64,000 nucleotides of DNA from Microbacterium sp. AG1240 (lineage in GTDB: Bacteria > Actinomycetota > Actinomycetes > Actinomycetales > Microbacteriaceae): positions 1,550,001-1,614,000 of the forward strand of contig NZ_RBXJ01000001.1 in the NCBI RefSeq assembly GCF_003635115.1. The letters run 5' to 3'. Position numbers and translations under genes: made by a program. Under the pieces are notes generated by a model. It searched no databases, was not told where the DNA came from, and worked only from the letters and a program-made list of their open reading frames with translations. Shown piece by piece: positions 9,220 to 22,086 of this stretch. The number at the start of each line of letters is the position of its first letter. Position 1 is the first letter of the stretch.

Positions 9220-11685
9220 TCAGCGGACGACGGTTCCGATGGCACCCACCGAGCCGTCGAGCGCGGAGCCCGACGCGTCGCGCTTCGCTCCCGCATCGGG
9301 GAGTGCGCGCGTGGAGCCGTCCGGACCGACCGCGCGCGGCTCTTCTCCGACCCAGGCCTGCACGAGCGCATCCTCGCCGCGGAGGAAGCGCTGGGCGCGC
9401 ACACCGCCGGTGGCGCGCCCCTTGGGCGGATACTCGGTGAACGCAGAGACCTTCGCCGACCCCGCGTCGGTGCCGGGGAGGGCCGTCGAGTCACCGGCGA
9501 CGGTGACGACGACGGTCTGCGCAGCCGATGCGGGCACGACCGCGAACGCGACGACCTCGACGCCGGTCGACAGCCGGATACCGGCCATACCTCCCGCCGA
9601 TCGGCCCTGCGGCCGCACGGAGGAGGCATCGAATCGCAGAAGCTGCGCGTCGGCCGCGACGAACACGAGTTCGGCATCGTCGGGGGCGGGAGCCGCGCCC
9701 ACCACTCGGTCACCGGGCTTGAGCGCGATGATCTCGATATCGGGCTTGTTGGTGATCTCCGACGCCGCGACGCGCTTGACCACGCCGTGCGCAGTGCCGA
9801 TCGCGAGCGGCGGGGTCTCATCGAGCGGAACGATGGCGACGACGTGCTCTCCGCCCGGGAGCCCGAGGTACTGATCGACGCGCGTGCCGGCGGCGAGCTG
9901 CACCGAGTTGGCCGGGACGGAAGGAAGATCCACCGGGGTGAACCTCACGAGGCGCCCCTTGCTGGTCACGGCCCCCAGGTCGCCCCGGGTCGTGCTGTCG
10001 ACGGCGGAACGGATGGCGTCGTGCTTCGACCTGCGAGAGGGCGCCACGATGCCCCCGTCCGGGGCGTCGGCGACGAGCTCGGCACGCACCATGCGACCCG
10101 TGGCCGAGAGGAAGACACGGCACGGGGCGTCGGCGATCTGGAGGTCGGCGGCTGCCGCAGCCTTTGCCGAGCGCGGCACGACAGGTCCGCCGTTGAGCAG
10201 CATCGTGCGTCGCGGCGTGCCGTATGCCTCGGCCGCGGCTTCGAGCTCACGAGCGACCTGCGCGTGCAGCAGCGCCTCACTCGAGAGCAGCTCGATGAGG
10301 TGCGCGATCTCGGCCTTCAGCGCGTCGCGCTCGGCCTCGAGCTCGATGCGCGAGAACTTCGTCAGCCGGCGCAGACGCAGTTCGAGGATGTACTCGGCCT
10401 GCGCCTGCGAGAGGTCGAACACTTCCATCAGGCGCAGTCGCGCCGCCTCGCCGTCATCCGAACCGCGGATGACCTGGATGACCTCGTCGATGTCGAGGAT
10501 CGCGATGAGAAGACCCTCGACGAGGTGCAGGCGCTCCTGCTTGCGCGCCAGCCGGAATTCGCTCCGCCGGGTGACGACCCGGATGCGATGGTCGATGTAG
10601 ACCCGCAGCAGCTCCCGGAGTCCGAGAGTCTTCGGCTGGCCGTCGACGAGGGCGACGTTGTTGATGCCGAAGGAGTCTTCCAACGGCGTCAGACGGTAGA
10701 GCTGCTCGAGCACGGCCTGCGGGTCGAAGCCCGTCTTGATGCCGATGATGAGACGAAGTCCGTTATTGCGGTCGGTGAGGTCGGTGACGTCGGAGATGCC
10801 GGTCAGCTTCTTCGCGGTGACCGCGTCCTTGATCTTCTCGACCAGGCGTTCGGGGCCCACGAGATACGGAAGCTCGGTGACGACGAGGCCGGTACGGCGC
10901 GGGCCGAGAGATTCGATGGAGACCTTCGCCCGTGTGCGGAAGGTTCCGCGGCCGTTCGTATAGGCGTCCTTGATGCCGTCGAGCCCCACGATGATGCCAC
11001 CGGTGGGGAGGTCGGGGCCGGGGACGAACTCCATCAGCTCTTCGACACTGGCTTCGGGGTTCGCCAGCAGATGCACCGCTGCGGCGACGACCTCGATGAG
11101 GTTGTGCGGCGCCATGTTCGTCGCCATACCGACCGCGATGCCGGTCGCCCCGTTCACGAGGAGGTTGGGGAACGCAGCCGGGAGAACCTCCGGCTGCTGG
11201 AACTGTCCGTCGTAGTTCGGGATGAAGTCGACGACGTCCTCGTCGAGGTTCTCCGTCAGGGCGAGCGCGGGCGGCGCCAGCCGCGCCTCGGTGTAGCGGG
11301 ACGCGGCGGGTCCGTCGTCGAGCGACCCGAAGTTTCCGTGCCCGTCCACGAGCGGCACGCGGAGGGTGAACGACTGGGCGAGACGCACCAGCGCGTCGTA
11401 GATCGGTGAATCTCCGTGGGGGTGGAGCTTTCCCATGACCTCGCCGACGACGCGCGCGCTCTTCACGTGGCCGCGGTCGGGACGCAGGCCCATCTCTGCC
11501 ATCTGATAGAGGATGCGCCGCTGGACGGGCTTGAGTCCGTCGCGGGCGTCGGGGAGGGCGCGCGAATAGATGACCGAGTAGGCGTACTCGAGGAACGACC
11601 CCTGCATCTCGGTCGACACATCGACGTCTTCGATGCGTTCGACGACGTTCGCGGCAGCTGCGGGGGAGGGCCGGGATGCAGGCAT
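9220..11685 (-). CDS. parC: DNA topoisomerase IV subunit A (GyrA/ParC family)
   Basis: An 821-residue breakage-reunion subunit. The winged-helix region holds [18 protein letters not shown], the quinolone-region motif [17 protein letters not shown] and the DNA-cleaving Tyr131 in [10 protein letters not shown]. It continues through the tower and coiled coil to a beta-pinwheel tail. I saw no clear gyrase-type GQRGGKG box in the tail, which supports topoisomerase IV. It is convergent with parE, 99 bases apart, rather than co-transcribed as in many bacteria. Start ATG at 11685. Confidence 0.88.
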   Translation of the reverse strand: MPASRPSPAAAANVVERIEDVDVSTEMQGSFLEYAYSVIYSRALPDARDGLKPVQRRILYQMAEMGLRPDRGHVKSARVVGEVMGKLHPHGDSPIYDALVRLAQSFTLRVPLVDGHGNFGSLDDGPAASRYTEARLAPPALALTENLDEDVVDFIPNYDGQFQQPEVLPAAFPNLLVNGATGIAVGMATNMAPHNLIEVVAAAVHLLANPEASVEELMEFVPGPDLPTGGIIVGLDGIKDAYTNGRGTFRTRAKVSIESLGPRRTGLVVTELPYLVGPERLVEKIKDAVTAKKLTGISDVTDLTDRNNGLRLIIGIKTGFDPQAVLEQLYRLTPLEDSFGINNVALVDGQPKTLGLRELLRVYIDHRIRVVTRRSEFRLARKQERLHLVEGLLIAILDIDEVIQVIRGSDDGEAARLRLMEVFDLSQAQAEYILELRLRRLTKFSRIELEAERDALKAEIAHLIELLSSEALLHAQVARELEAAAEAYGTPRRTMLLNGGPVVPRSAKAAAAADLQIADAPCRVFLSATGRMVRAELVADAPDGGIVAPSRRSKHDAIRSAVDSTTRGDLGAVTSKGRLVRFTPVDLPSVPANSVQLAAGTRVDQYLGLPGGEHVVAIVPLDETPPLAIGTAHGVVKRVAASEITNKPDIEIIALKPGDRVVGAAPAPDDAELVFVAADAQLLRFDASSVRPQGRSAGGMAGIRLSTGVEVVAFAVVPASAAQTVVVTVAGDSTALPGTDAGSAKVSAFTEYPPKGRATGGVRAQRFLRGEDALVQAWVGEEPRAVGPDGSTRALPDAGAKRDASGSALDGSVGAIGTVVR

Positions 11686-11744
11686 GTACCTCTTGCCTCG
11701 GGAGTGGTTCGGGTCGGGTCCCGACGCGTGCAGCTCGCGTGTGC

Positions 11745-11750
11745 GAGACT
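11745..11750 (+). promoter_or_regulatory. Possible -10 element of the phosphodiesterase gene
   Basis: GAGACT ends seven bases before the ATG at 11758. It departs from TAnnnT at the first base, so confidence is low. Confidence 0.25.
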
Positions 11751-11757
11751 GACCGGG

Positions 11758-12885
11758 ATGTCCCTCAGCCTACCGGCCGACCCCCCGCACGCCCGGAGCC
11801 TCACCGGTGTGGCCACCGAGTCGATCGCCGCACTCACCGGTCAGTCCGCATGGTTCGCCCCCGCCCGCAGCGTGGTGATCTGCGTGGTCGACGGGCTCGG
11901 GTCGCTGAACCTGTCCGCGCGCAAGGGGCACGCCCGGTTCCTGTCCTCCCTCACGACGAAGCGCGACGTCGCGCGCACCGTCTTCCCGTCGACGACGGCC
12001 GCGGCTCTGACGAGCCTGCTGACCGGCACACCGCCGGGCCAGCACGGGATCGTCGGCTACCGCCTGCGCATCCCGGGCACCGACGTGCTGCCGAACCAGC
12101 TGAAGGGCTGGGAGACCGACGGGCTCGACCCCGAGACGTGGCAGCGCGAGGAGCCCCTCATGCAGCGGGAGTCACGACGCGGTCGACCGTGCTTCGTGGT
12201 GTCCCGGCCCGAGTACGTCGGCACGGGTTTCACCGAGGCCACCCTGCGGGGCGCCGAGTTCGTCAGTGCGGTCGACCTCGCCGAACGCGTGGCCATCGCC
12301 GCCGACCTCGCCGCGCGACACAGCGGTGCCCTCGTCTACCTCTACGCGCCCGATCTCGACAGCGTCGGCCACAAACTCGGATGGGAGTCCGAGGCGTGGA
12401 GCGCGACCCTCGAGACGGTGGATGCTGCGGCACGCCGCCTGGCGGAGGCCCTGCCCGCCGACGCGGGCGCTCTCGTCACCGCCGACCACGGGATGGTCGA
12501 CGTCCCTCGTCACCGTCAGCTGCTTTTCACCGCGGACAGCCCCTTGGTCGCGGGCGTCGCCGGCATCGGCGGCGAACCGCGGATGCTGCACCTCTACACC
12601 GCCCCCGGCAGCGCGAGCGAGGTGCACGCCGAGTGGCTCGCATCCGAGTCGTCGAGGTCGTGGGTCATGACGCGCGACGAGGCCATCGATGCGGGCCTTT
12701 TCGGCCCGGTCGCCGAGGCGGTGCGCGACCGCATCGGAGACGTGGTCGTCGCCGCGCGTTCGGCGGTGGCGTACTACGACGACCGCCTCGCCGACAAGGG
12801 CGCGCAGAAGATGGTGGGCCAGCACGGCTCACTCACCGCCGAAGAACGGGTCGTTCCCCTCCTGCGCCTGGGCGCCTTCGCCTGA
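11758..12885 (+). CDS. Alkaline phosphatase superfamily / nucleotide pyrophosphatase-type hydrolase
   Basis: A 375-residue protein with the metal and nucleophile motifs of the type I phosphodiesterase/nucleotide pyrophosphatase family: [13 protein letters not shown] (metal Asp), [20 protein letters not shown] (nucleophile Thr in STT), [13 protein letters not shown] and [10 protein letters not shown] (metal Asp/His). It also keeps GQHGIVGY. No signal peptide is seen, so it is predicted cytosolic. The gene is divergent from parC and convergent with sepH, with one base between stops. Substrate unknown. Confidence 0.82.
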   Translation: MSLSLPADPPHARSLTGVATESIAALTGQSAWFAPARSVVICVVDGLGSLNLSARKGHARFLSSLTTKRDVARTVFPSTTAAALTSLLTGTPPGQHGIVGYRLRIPGTDVLPNQLKGWETDGLDPETWQREEPLMQRESRRGRPCFVVSRPEYVGTGFTEATLRGAEFVSAVDLAERVAIAADLAARHSGALVYLYAPDLDSVGHKLGWESEAWSATLETVDAAARRLAEALPADAGALVTADHGMVDVPRHRQLLFTADSPLVAGVAGIGGEPRMLHLYTAPGSASEVHAEWLASESSRSWVMTRDEAIDAGLFGPVAEAVRDRIGDVVVAARSAVAYYDDRLADKGAQKMVGQHGSLTAEERVVPLLRLGAFA

Positions 12886-12886
12886 G

Positions 12887-13906
12887 CTACGCGTCGTCGG
12901 AACGAGCGCCGAAGACGATCTCGTCCCACGACGGCATGGAGGTGCGACCCTTGCGTCGGGTCGCCGCATCCGTCTGCGACTCGGGCTCGGGCGCCGGCTC
13001 GGGCGCGGACTCCTCGTAACCCGGTTCGAGTGCGTCGAAGAGAGCGACCGGCGCCACGGTGCGGGTCGGGGCGGTGTCGGGGTCGGTTCCCGGCAGCGGT
13101 TCGCGCTGCCCGCGACGGCGACGGAGCGCTTCGAGGAGGTCGGCCGTCTCGGACGACGTCACGGGAGCGTCAGGGGCACGCTTGATCGCAGCATCCTGCA
13201 CGGCGGGAGTGGCGTGCGAAGAGGTCTCGGGCGCGAGGTCGACCTCGGGCTCGATCAGACGACGAGGGCCGAAGGCTCCGCTGTCGAAACGCGTGTCATC
13301 TTTCGCGAGCGGGGTATCCAGCGCACGCAGACGGGGGATGAGACCCTCGGGCAGCGAACCTTGACGAGACAGCTGGATCGCATCGGAGTTCTGCGGGGAC
13401 AGCGAGCTCCGCCGGGGCTCGAAGCCCCATCGGGCGTCGTGGTCGACCTCGTTGGCCGTGAACTCCAGCTTCACGATCCACCCGTTCGGTCCGCGCCAGC
13501 TCGTCCAGCGCTCGTTGCTCGCTCCGGCTTCGGCCAGCTTCGCCCTCACGGCCGCACCGAAGGTCACCGGGGCGTCGTGCTCGAGGTCGCCGCCCAGCAG
13601 TACGGGCACGGCGAGAGCCTGGCCCACCACGTGCTCGCGCTCGGCGAGGACGGGGCGCTCGAAACGCACGACGTCTTCCAGCCTCGCCCCGAGGAGCGCG
13701 GCCACTTCCGGAGCAGAGAGCCCGGAGCGGATGTGCGCCTGGATCTCGCGAGGACTGGCGCGGGGAACGCGCTCGTCGCGATCGCGTCGCGTGCGGCGCA
13801 GTTCGGCGCGCAGCACTTCGTCGACGGGCAGCGTGAAACGCTCGCCCGATTCGGTCGCGAGCACGAGGACGTCGTCCTCGGTTCCGATGACCTTGAGCTG
13901 TTCCAT
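12887..13906 (-). CDS. sepH: Septation protein SepH (DUF3071 domain)
   Basis: A 339-residue actinobacterial cell-division protein. SepH binds FtsZ and stimulates assembly of division filaments in Streptomyces. The conserved N-terminal DUF3071 block starts MEQLKVIGTEDDVLVLATES and includes SPREIQAHIRSGLSAPEVAA, a helix-turn-helix-like segment, and WTSWRGPNGWIVKLEF. The C-terminal half is a variable Pro/Glu linker ending in the conserved SMPSWDEIVFG, thought to be the FtsZ-contacting tail. Start ATG at 13906 with an AGGGG site; the frame upstream has no family character. Confidence 0.88.
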   Translation of the reverse strand: MEQLKVIGTEDDVLVLATESGERFTLPVDEVLRAELRRTRRDRDERVPRASPREIQAHIRSGLSAPEVAALLGARLEDVVRFERPVLAEREHVVGQALAVPVLLGGDLEHDAPVTFGAAVRAKLAEAGASNERWTSWRGPNGWIVKLEFTANEVDHDARWGFEPRRSSLSPQNSDAIQLSRQGSLPEGLIPRLRALDTPLAKDDTRFDSGAFGPRRLIEPEVDLAPETSSHATPAVQDAAIKRAPDAPVTSSETADLLEALRRRRGQREPLPGTDPDTAPTRTVAPVALFDALEPGYEESAPEPAPEPESQTDAATRRKGRTSMPSWDEIVFGARSDDA

Positions 13907-14112
13907 GCGGAAACACCCCTTCGTTCTGCGGTTAGCGCCCATGGTCGCACGCACCGCCCCCGAGTGCGGGAATATCCGGGGCGCGCCGCGAGTTTCATCG
14001 CAACGCCTGAGGCCGATCCGAGCGCATTTGCGAAACGGACGCCGTTCATGCAAACTGTGGCCGCCCGTTCGGGCGACACATCCCGCATCACCGGAAGTAG
14101 AGACGTTCACGC

Positions 14113-14406
14113 ATGGCCACCGATTACGACGCACCGCGCAAGACCGAGGACGACAGCGAGTCGATCGAGGCCCTCAAGGAGCGCGTGCCCGACAAGATGT
14201 CGGGGTCGGTGGATGTCGAGGATTCCGACAACCCCTCCGGCTTCGAACTCCCGGGCGCTGACCTCTCCGACCTCGAGCTCGACGTCGTCGTGCTGCCCCC
14301 TCAGGAAGACGAGTTCACCTGCATGAACTGCTTCCTCGTGAAGCACCGCTCGCAGATCGACCACGAAGACGGCCCCGGCTTCATCTGCGTGGAGTGCGCT
14401 GCCTGA
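14113..14406 (+). CDS. DUF4193 family protein
   Basis: A 97-residue acidic actinobacterial protein of unknown function. The C-terminus has two CxxC pairs, [15 protein letters not shown] and FICVECAA, forming a probable zinc ribbon. It sits beside sepH, DUF3093 and dut, as in many actinobacteria. A TAGAGA at 14098-14103 is a possible near-leaderless -10. Its end overlaps the convergent DUF3093 gene by 26 bases. Confidence 0.85.
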   Translation: MATDYDAPRKTEDDSESIEALKERVPDKMSGSVDVEDSDNPSGFELPGADLSDLELDVVVLPPQEDEFTCMNCFLVKHRSQIDHEDGPGFICVECAA

Positions 14407-14851
14407 GCTGAGCACGACGGATGCCGGCCGCGAGGCGGTCGGGCGTCCGAGTAGATACGACCCATACGGGAGTGGGATCGTCGGGATCGGTGACGGGGAT
14501 GGTCACGACACCGTCGATCCCCCCGCGGATCAGCATCCACGAACGCGGGTCCAGGCCCGCGCCGCGTGCGGCCCGGGCCTCCAGACCCTCCGTCGGCACC
14601 GGGTCGCCCAGGAGGGCGACGTCGATGTGCGCCTTGCCGGCACGGAGCTCATCGTCGTCGATCTCGATAACGGGGGAGAGCAGCACCAAGGCGACCACGA
14701 TCGCCACGCCGACCACCACTCCCACGACGAGAGCCAGCGTCGTGTCGATCGGCGCGAACACGAGAGCCGCCATCGGGGCGCAGACGGCGGCCGCGACCAG
14801 CACCCAGAGCGACGGGCTGAGCCGTTCGCGATATGCGGGTCGTTCACGCAT
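14381..14851 (-). CDS. DUF3093 family membrane protein
   Basis: A 156-residue protein with two adjacent N-terminal transmembrane helices ([20 protein letters not shown] and [20 protein letters not shown]) and a cytosolic domain containing [20 protein letters not shown] and [19 protein letters not shown]. Function unknown; a conserved neighbour of dut and DUF4193 in actinobacteria. Start ATG at 14851, divergent from dut by 33 bases. Confidence 0.85.
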   Translation of the reverse strand: MRERPAYRERLSPSLWVLVAAAVCAPMAALVFAPIDTTLALVVGVVVGVAIVVALVLLSPVIEIDDDELRAGKAHIDVALLGDPVPTEGLEARAARGAGLDPRSWMLIRGGIDGVVTIPVTDPDDPTPVWVVSTRTPDRLAAGIRRAQLRQRTPRR

Positions 14852-14872
14852 GCTGCACCCTCTTGCCTGCAT

Positions 14873-14878
14873 TACCCT
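14873..14878 (+). promoter_or_regulatory. Leaderless-type -10 element of dut
   Basis: TACCCT ends six bases before the GTG start at 14885. Confidence 0.5.
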
Positions 14879-14884
14879 CGTGGG

Positions 14885-15340
14885 GTGACCGAAACCGTGG
14901 ACGTCCCCATTATCGCGGCCGAACCTCCGGTGTACGCACATCCCGGCGACGCCGGCGCCGACCTGACGTCCGCGGAGAAGGTGTCGTTGGCGCCCGGCGA
15001 GCGTGCGCTCGTCGCCACGGGGGTGAGCATCGCCCTCCCCGACGGGTACGTCGGTTTCGTCGTTCCCCGTAGCGGTCTCGCGGCGAAGCACGGCATCACG
15101 ATCGTCAACGCGCCCGGCACGATCGACGCCGGCTACCGCGGCGAGATCAAGGTCGCCCTCCTCAACACCGACACGACAGAGCGCTACGACATCGCCCCCG
15201 GCGACCGCATCGCGCAGCTCATCGTCATGCCCGTTCACCGGGCGACGTTCGTGCCGGTCGACGAACTGCCCGACAGCGTCCGCGGGAGCGGCGGCTTCGG
15301 GTCCACCGGATATCAGACGCGGGAAGAAGGCACGGCATGA
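14885..15340 (+). CDS. dut: Deoxyuridine 5'-triphosphate nucleotidohydrolase
   Basis: A 151-residue trimeric dUTPase that cuts dUTP to dUMP and pyrophosphate, keeping uracil out of DNA and feeding dTMP synthesis. All five motifs are visible: [32 protein letters not shown] (catalytic Asp), GDRIAQLIV and the P-loop-like [11 protein letters not shown]. The stop overlaps the DUF3710 start (ATGA), so dut, DUF3710 and DUF3159 form one coupled operon. Confidence 0.96.
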   Translation: MTETVDVPIIAAEPPVYAHPGDAGADLTSAEKVSLAPGERALVATGVSIALPDGYVGFVVPRSGLAAKHGITIVNAPGTIDAGYRGEIKVALLNTDTTERYDIAPGDRIAQLIVMPVHRATFVPVDELPDSVRGSGGFGSTGYQTREEGTA

Positions 15341-15933
15341 GCGATGTGTCCACGGGCGAGACGCCCGATCAGTCACCTCTGGGCGACCGGAGCGTCGACG
15401 GACCCTTCGACGAGTCGGAGGCGAACCCCGTCCGGCCCTACATCGACCTCGGCGGCATCAAGATCCTCCCGCGCGAGGGACTGAACCTCCGCCTCGAGGT
15501 CGAGGAGCAGACCAAGCGCATCGTCGCCGTCGGTCTCGACTACGCGGATTCCACGCTCCAGGTGCAGCCCTTCGCAGCGCCGCGCACCGCGGGTCTCTGG
15601 GAGGAGACCCGCGAGCAGATCCGAGCTCAGGTGCGCCAGCAGGGCGGACGCGTCGAGGAGCGGGAAGGACCTCTCGGCCCCGAGCTCCTCGCGGAGGTCC
15701 CCGTTCAGGCAGACGGCGCCGGTGCGGGCATGCGACTGGCCCGCTTCGTGGGCGTGGATGGGCCTCGGTGGTTCCTGCGCGGCGTGATCGGCGGTGCGGC
15801 AACGAGCGACGTGCAGGCGGCCGCCCAGGTCGAAGACCTCTTCCGATCGATCGTCGTCGTGCGCGGGGGCGCTCCCATGCCGCCGCGAGACCTGATCCCC
15901 CTGCGCATGCCCGCGACCCCCGGCACGCCGTGA
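15337..15933 (+). CDS. DUF3710 family protein
   Basis: A 198-residue actinobacterial protein of unknown function, second in the dut operon. It has the family core [20 protein letters not shown], then [20 protein letters not shown], and the late [12 protein letters not shown]. No membrane segment or enzyme motif is seen. Overlaps the genes on both sides by four bases (ATGA and GTGA), so stoichiometric expression is likely. Confidence 0.88.
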   Translation: MSDVSTGETPDQSPLGDRSVDGPFDESEANPVRPYIDLGGIKILPREGLNLRLEVEEQTKRIVAVGLDYADSTLQVQPFAAPRTAGLWEETREQIRAQVRQQGGRVEEREGPLGPELLAEVPVQADGAGAGMRLARFVGVDGPRWFLRGVIGGAATSDVQAAAQVEDLFRSIVVVRGGAPMPPRDLIPLRMPATPGTP

Positions 15934-16691
15934 CCGACGAGCCCGCGCCCGACGAGAAGACGCCGACGAGCCTCGAGCCGCCCTCCGCGTCCGACGCTCT
16001 GAGCTCGGCTCTGGGCGAAGCGGCGCGTCGGGCCGGGCTCGACCCCGCCCAGCACACCTCGACCGGCGCCGCGGTCTGGTCGGCCATGGGCGGATGGCGC
16101 GGGATCTTCGAGTCGGTGCTCCCCAGTCTTCTGTTCGTGGTGGTGTTCACGACCACTCAGGAGCTGATTCCCGCCCTGATCGCCTCGGTCGGCATCGCCG
16201 TCGTCTTCACGATCATCCGCCTCGTGCAGAAATCGCCGCCCTCCGCCGCCATCGGCGGACTGGTCGCGGCCGGCGCGGCCGCCGTTCTCGCGCTCATCAC
16301 CGGCAATCCGTCCGACAACTTCGTTCCGGGGCTCCTCACCAACGCCGGGTACGGTCTCGCGATGCTCGTCTCGGCCGTGGTCGGCTGGCCGATCATCGGA
16401 CTGGCCGCCGGGTACTTAATGGGGGAGGGCGTGGCCTGGCGGAGCGATCGCCGCAAGCGCCGCACCTTCTTCTGGTTGACGCTCGCGTGGGCAGCGCTGT
16501 TCTTCGCCCGGCTGGCGGTGCAGCTTCCGATCTACCTCACATCGCTCGATCCGGCGAACCGCGAGAGCGCGGTCGCCCTACTGGGCACCCTCAAGATCGC
16601 CATGGGGCTGCCGTTGTTCGCTCCGCTCGTGGCCGTGACGCTCCTCGCCGTGCGAGCGCTGTACGTCAAGACCCGGACGACCGGTTCCTGA
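15930..16691 (+). CDS. DUF3159 family membrane protein
   Basis: A 253-residue integral membrane protein, third gene of the dut operon. A soluble N-terminus of about 60 residues precedes five or six hydrophobic segments, including LPSLLFVVVFTTTQELIPAL, AIGGLVAAGAAAVLALIT and TFFWLTLAWAALFFARLAVQ. Function unknown. The GTG start overlaps the previous stop. Its stop at 16689-16691 is four bases before an A+T-rich palindrome belonging to the acnA promoter region. Confidence 0.85.
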   Translation: MTDEPAPDEKTPTSLEPPSASDALSSALGEAARRAGLDPAQHTSTGAAVWSAMGGWRGIFESVLPSLLFVVVFTTTQELIPALIASVGIAVVFTIIRLVQKSPPSAAIGGLVAAGAAAVLALITGNPSDNFVPGLLTNAGYGLAMLVSAVVGWPIIGLAAGYLMGEGVAWRSDRRKRRTFFWLTLAWAALFFARLAVQLPIYLTSLDPANRESAVALLGTLKIAMGLPLFAPLVAVTLLAVRALYVKTRTTGS

Positions 16692-16694
16692 TAT

Positions 16695-16718
16695 ATTTAT
16701 CTCGACATCAAGATAAAT
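16695..16718. promoter_or_regulatory. A+T-rich palindromic operator upstream of acnA
   Basis: Half-sites ATTTATCTCGA (16695-16705) and TCAAGATAAAT (16708-16718) form a 24-base near-perfect palindrome with one mismatch and a two-base centre. It stands out in this GC-rich sequence and lies about 107 bases before the acnA start. The regulator is not identified; a dimeric MarR- or TetR-like repressor is a guess. Confidence 0.6.
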
Positions 16719-16824
16719 TCCCCACGCTCCACGGTTAGGTCCACCTTGCTAGCCGGTCGTGAGCGACCTGGAGAAGATGGTTCGTGCGGGTAATGCCCGC
16801 GCACCGCCGACGAAGGAGACGCAC

Positions 16825-19653
<2,829 letters not shown>

Positions 19654-19667
19654 TCGACGCACCGACA

Positions 19668-19701
19668 CGAAGGGCTCTCGACCTCGGTCGGGGGCCCTTC
19701 G
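19668..19701 (+). terminator. Hairpin terminator after acnA
   Basis: CGAAGGGC (19668-19675) pairs with GCCCTTCG (19694-19701), 15 bases after the acnA stop. No long T run follows. Confidence 0.6.
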
Positions 19702-19774
19702 CGTCGCCTGCGAGACGGCTCCACCCCACCTGTCAACCGGACGTGCCTTCACTGGCGACCAGCTATGCCCGGAT

Positions 19775-19780
19775 TAGACT
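19775..19780 (+). promoter_or_regulatory. -10 element of dxs
   Basis: TAGACT lies about 50 bases before the dxs start, giving a leader of roughly 43 bases. Confidence 0.4.
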
Positions 19781-19794
19781 GTGTCCTGGTCGCC

Positions 19795-19815
19795 CGTCGA
19801 TCCTGAGGATCGACG
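19795..19815 (+). promoter_or_regulatory. Leader hairpin just before the dxs ribosome site
   Basis: CGTCGATCC and GGATCGACG pair perfectly (9 bases, TGA loop), ending two bases before the AAAGGAG ribosome site. It could tune translation or mRNA stability. Confidence 0.45.
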
Positions 19816-19829
19816 ACGAAAGGAGTCCG

Positions 19830-21785
19830 ATGGCTGTTCTGCCGACGATCACGGGGCCGCGTGACCTCGATGCGCTAGATCTGCCTCAGCTCGAGCAGCT
19901 TGCCGGAGAGGTGCGCGAGTTCCTCATCGAGAACGTCTCCCGTACCGGTGGGCATCTGGGGCCGAACCTCGGCGTGGTCGAACTCACCATCGCGATCCAC
20001 AGGATCTTCGACTCGCCCCAGGATCCGATCATCTTCGATACCGGGCATCAGTCCTACGTGCACAAGCTCCTCACCGGGCGACAGGACTTCTCCGGCTTGC
20101 GTTCCCGTGAGGGACTGGCCGGGTACCCGCAGCGTTCCGAGAGCATCCATGACGTCGTGGAGTCCTCTCACGCGTCGAGCTCGCTCAGCTGGGCCGACGG
20201 GGTGTCTCGTGCTCTCACGCGTACCGGGCGCCGCGACCGCCACGTCGTGGCCGTGGTCGGTGACGGCGCGCTCACGGGCGGGATGACCTGGGAGGCGCTC
20301 AACAACATCTCGGACGACAACGATCGCAACCTCGTGATCGTCGTCAATGACAACGGACGCTCCTACGCCCCCACCATCGGCGGCATGGCCCGCTACCTCA
20401 ATCGCGTGCGCACCGCCGACGCTTATCGCACACTGCACAGGAGCTCCGACTCGCTGTTCCGTGCGCTCGGCCCGGCCACCCGCGCCGTCTACCGCGGCGT
20501 GCGTGGCGCAACGCACGGGTTCCTCTCCCGCTTCACGAACAACGAGGCCCTGTATTCGAACCTCGACATCAAGTACCTCGGCCCCGTCGATGGCCACGAC
20601 CTCGAGACGCTGCTCGAGACCCTGACCCTGGCGAAGTCCTACGGTGCGCCCGTCATCGTCCACGCGATAACCGACAAGGGCCGCGGGTACGCACCGGCCC
20701 GCAGCGATGAGGCCGACCAGTTCCATGCGGTCGGCAAGATCGATCCGATCACCGGGGAGCCGCTCTCGAGCGCCACCGGCGACGGATGGACCGACGTGTT
20801 CGCGCGGGAGCTCGTCGAGATCGGTGCGGAGCGGGAAGACATCATCGCCGTGACCGCGGCGATGCTGCGTCCGACCGGCCTGCAGCTATTCGCCGAGCGG
20901 TTCCCCGAACGCACCTACGACGTCGGCATCGCCGAGCAGCACGCCGTCGCATCGGCGGCCGGTCTCGCCTTCGGCGGGCTGCACCCCGTCGTCGCGATGT
21001 ACGCCACGTTCATGAACCGCGCCTTCGATCAGATGCTGATGGACGTTGCGCTGCACCGCGCCGGCGTCACCTTCGCACTCGACCGAGCGGGCGTCACCGG
21101 CCCCGACGGACCGAGCCACCACGGCATCTGGGACCTCGCGATGCTTCAGCTCGTGCCGAACATCCGTATCGCGGCACCGCGTGATGCTGCGCGCCTCAGC
21201 GAGGAGCTGCGCGAGGCGGTGGCCGTCTCCGACGCGCCGACCGTCGTGCGCTACCCGAAGGGATCGGCATCCGCCGACCTCCCGGCCATCGAGAGGCTCG
21301 CCGACGGCGTCGACGTGATCTCACGCGCCGCCACCCACGACGTCCTCATCGTCGGCATCGGCCCCATGGTGCACCTCGCCACCGAGGTCGCCGAGCGGCT
21401 GGAGGCGCAGGGCATCGGCGCGACCGTGGTCGACCCGCGATGGGTCATCCCGGTGCAGCCGTCGATCGTCGAGCTCGCACGCAGCCATCGGCTCGTCATC
21501 ACGATCGAGGACGGCATCCGCGTGGGCGGGGTGGGCACGCGCGTGCGTCAGGTGCTCCGCGAGGCGGGGGTCGACACGGCCGTCGACGAGCTGGGTCTTC
21601 CCGACGAGTTCATCCCGCACGCGACCCGCGAACAGATCCTGGACGATGCCGGCCTCACGGCGGCGAAGATCGCACAGGACGTGGTGTCGCAGGTGCTGGG
21701 TACCCGCATCCCCATCGCCCGCCCGAGTGATCAGCAGACACTCTGGGTGCCCGAGGACGCACAACCTCACGACTCCCGCGACTGA
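19830..21785 (+). CDS. dxs: 1-deoxy-D-xylulose-5-phosphate synthase
   Basis: A 651-residue thiamine-diphosphate enzyme joining pyruvate and glyceraldehyde 3-phosphate, the first step of the MEP isoprenoid pathway. Visible motifs: GGHLGPNLGVVELTIAIH (N-terminal), the GDG ThDP motif in VVAVVGDGALTGGMTWEAL, NDNGRSYAPTIGG, and the pyrimidine-domain DVGIAEQHAVASAAGLA; the C-terminal transketolase domain follows. It starts with ATG at 19830 after AAAGGAG. Neighbourhood with DUF3000 and RNase D recurs in actinobacteria. Confidence 0.96.
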   Translation: MAVLPTITGPRDLDALDLPQLEQLAGEVREFLIENVSRTGGHLGPNLGVVELTIAIHRIFDSPQDPIIFDTGHQSYVHKLLTGRQDFSGLRSREGLAGYPQRSESIHDVVESSHASSSLSWADGVSRALTRTGRRDRHVVAVVGDGALTGGMTWEALNNISDDNDRNLVIVVNDNGRSYAPTIGGMARYLNRVRTADAYRTLHRSSDSLFRALGPATRAVYRGVRGATHGFLSRFTNNEALYSNLDIKYLGPVDGHDLETLLETLTLAKSYGAPVIVHAITDKGRGYAPARSDEADQFHAVGKIDPITGEPLSSATGDGWTDVFARELVEIGAEREDIIAVTAAMLRPTGLQLFAERFPERTYDVGIAEQHAVASAAGLAFGGLHPVVAMYATFMNRAFDQMLMDVALHRAGVTFALDRAGVTGPDGPSHHGIWDLAMLQLVPNIRIAAPRDAARLSEELREAVAVSDAPTVVRYPKGSASADLPAIERLADGVDVISRAATHDVLIVGIGPMVHLATEVAERLEAQGIGATVVDPRWVIPVQPSIVELARSHRLVITIEDGIRVGGVGTRVRQVLREAGVDTAVDELGLPDEFIPHATREQILDDAGLTAAKIAQDVVSQVLGTRIPIARPSDQQTLWVPEDAQPHDSRD

Positions 21786-22086
21786 CGGCTCAGCCCCCGC
21801 GCAGCATATCGATGCCGGCGCCCGCGTACTGCCTCAGCGTGGCGTCAGGGAGGAATGCTCTCACGAGCGCGGGGCCGATGCGCGCGAGGTCTCCCTCGTC
21901 GCGGTAGAGCAGGTAGATCGGCCAACCAAGCAATTCCTGGACAAGCACCACAACGACACCGTGGCGGGTAGGCGAGAGTCAACCCTTCCCCACTTTTCCC
22001 CGTGTGAAAATTTCATCATCAGCGGCAATTCCACGCCGTCGGGCTGCACCCCGCGGGGTGCCTGACCACCGCAGAGGAGAGACCCG
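21786..22086. other. Intergenic stretch between dxs and the esterase gene
   Basis: It holds a short minus-strand ORF (listed separately), and an A+T-richer part at about 21985-22030 that probably carries the esterase promoter, though no clear hexamer pair was found. Confidence 0.4.
21790..21951 (-). CDS. Small unidentified ORF, possibly a gene remnant
   Basis: A 53-codon frame from GTG at 21951 to TGA. Its product (ELLGWPIYLLYRDEGDLARI, then GPALVRAFLPDATLRQYAGA and GIDMLRGG) has protein-like composition and ends close to dxs, but no ribosome site or recognised domain is seen. It could be a short real gene or the tail of a lost longer one; an in-frame stop lies upstream. Confidence 0.3.
   Translation of the reverse strand: MVLVQELLGWPIYLLYRDEGDLARIGPALVRAFLPDATLRQYAGAGIDMLRGG

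Noticed and set aside
16759..16824. Upstream GTG start for acnA
   Set aside because: No ribosome site, and the residues do not match the AcnA N-terminus; GTG at 16825 follows GAAGGAG.
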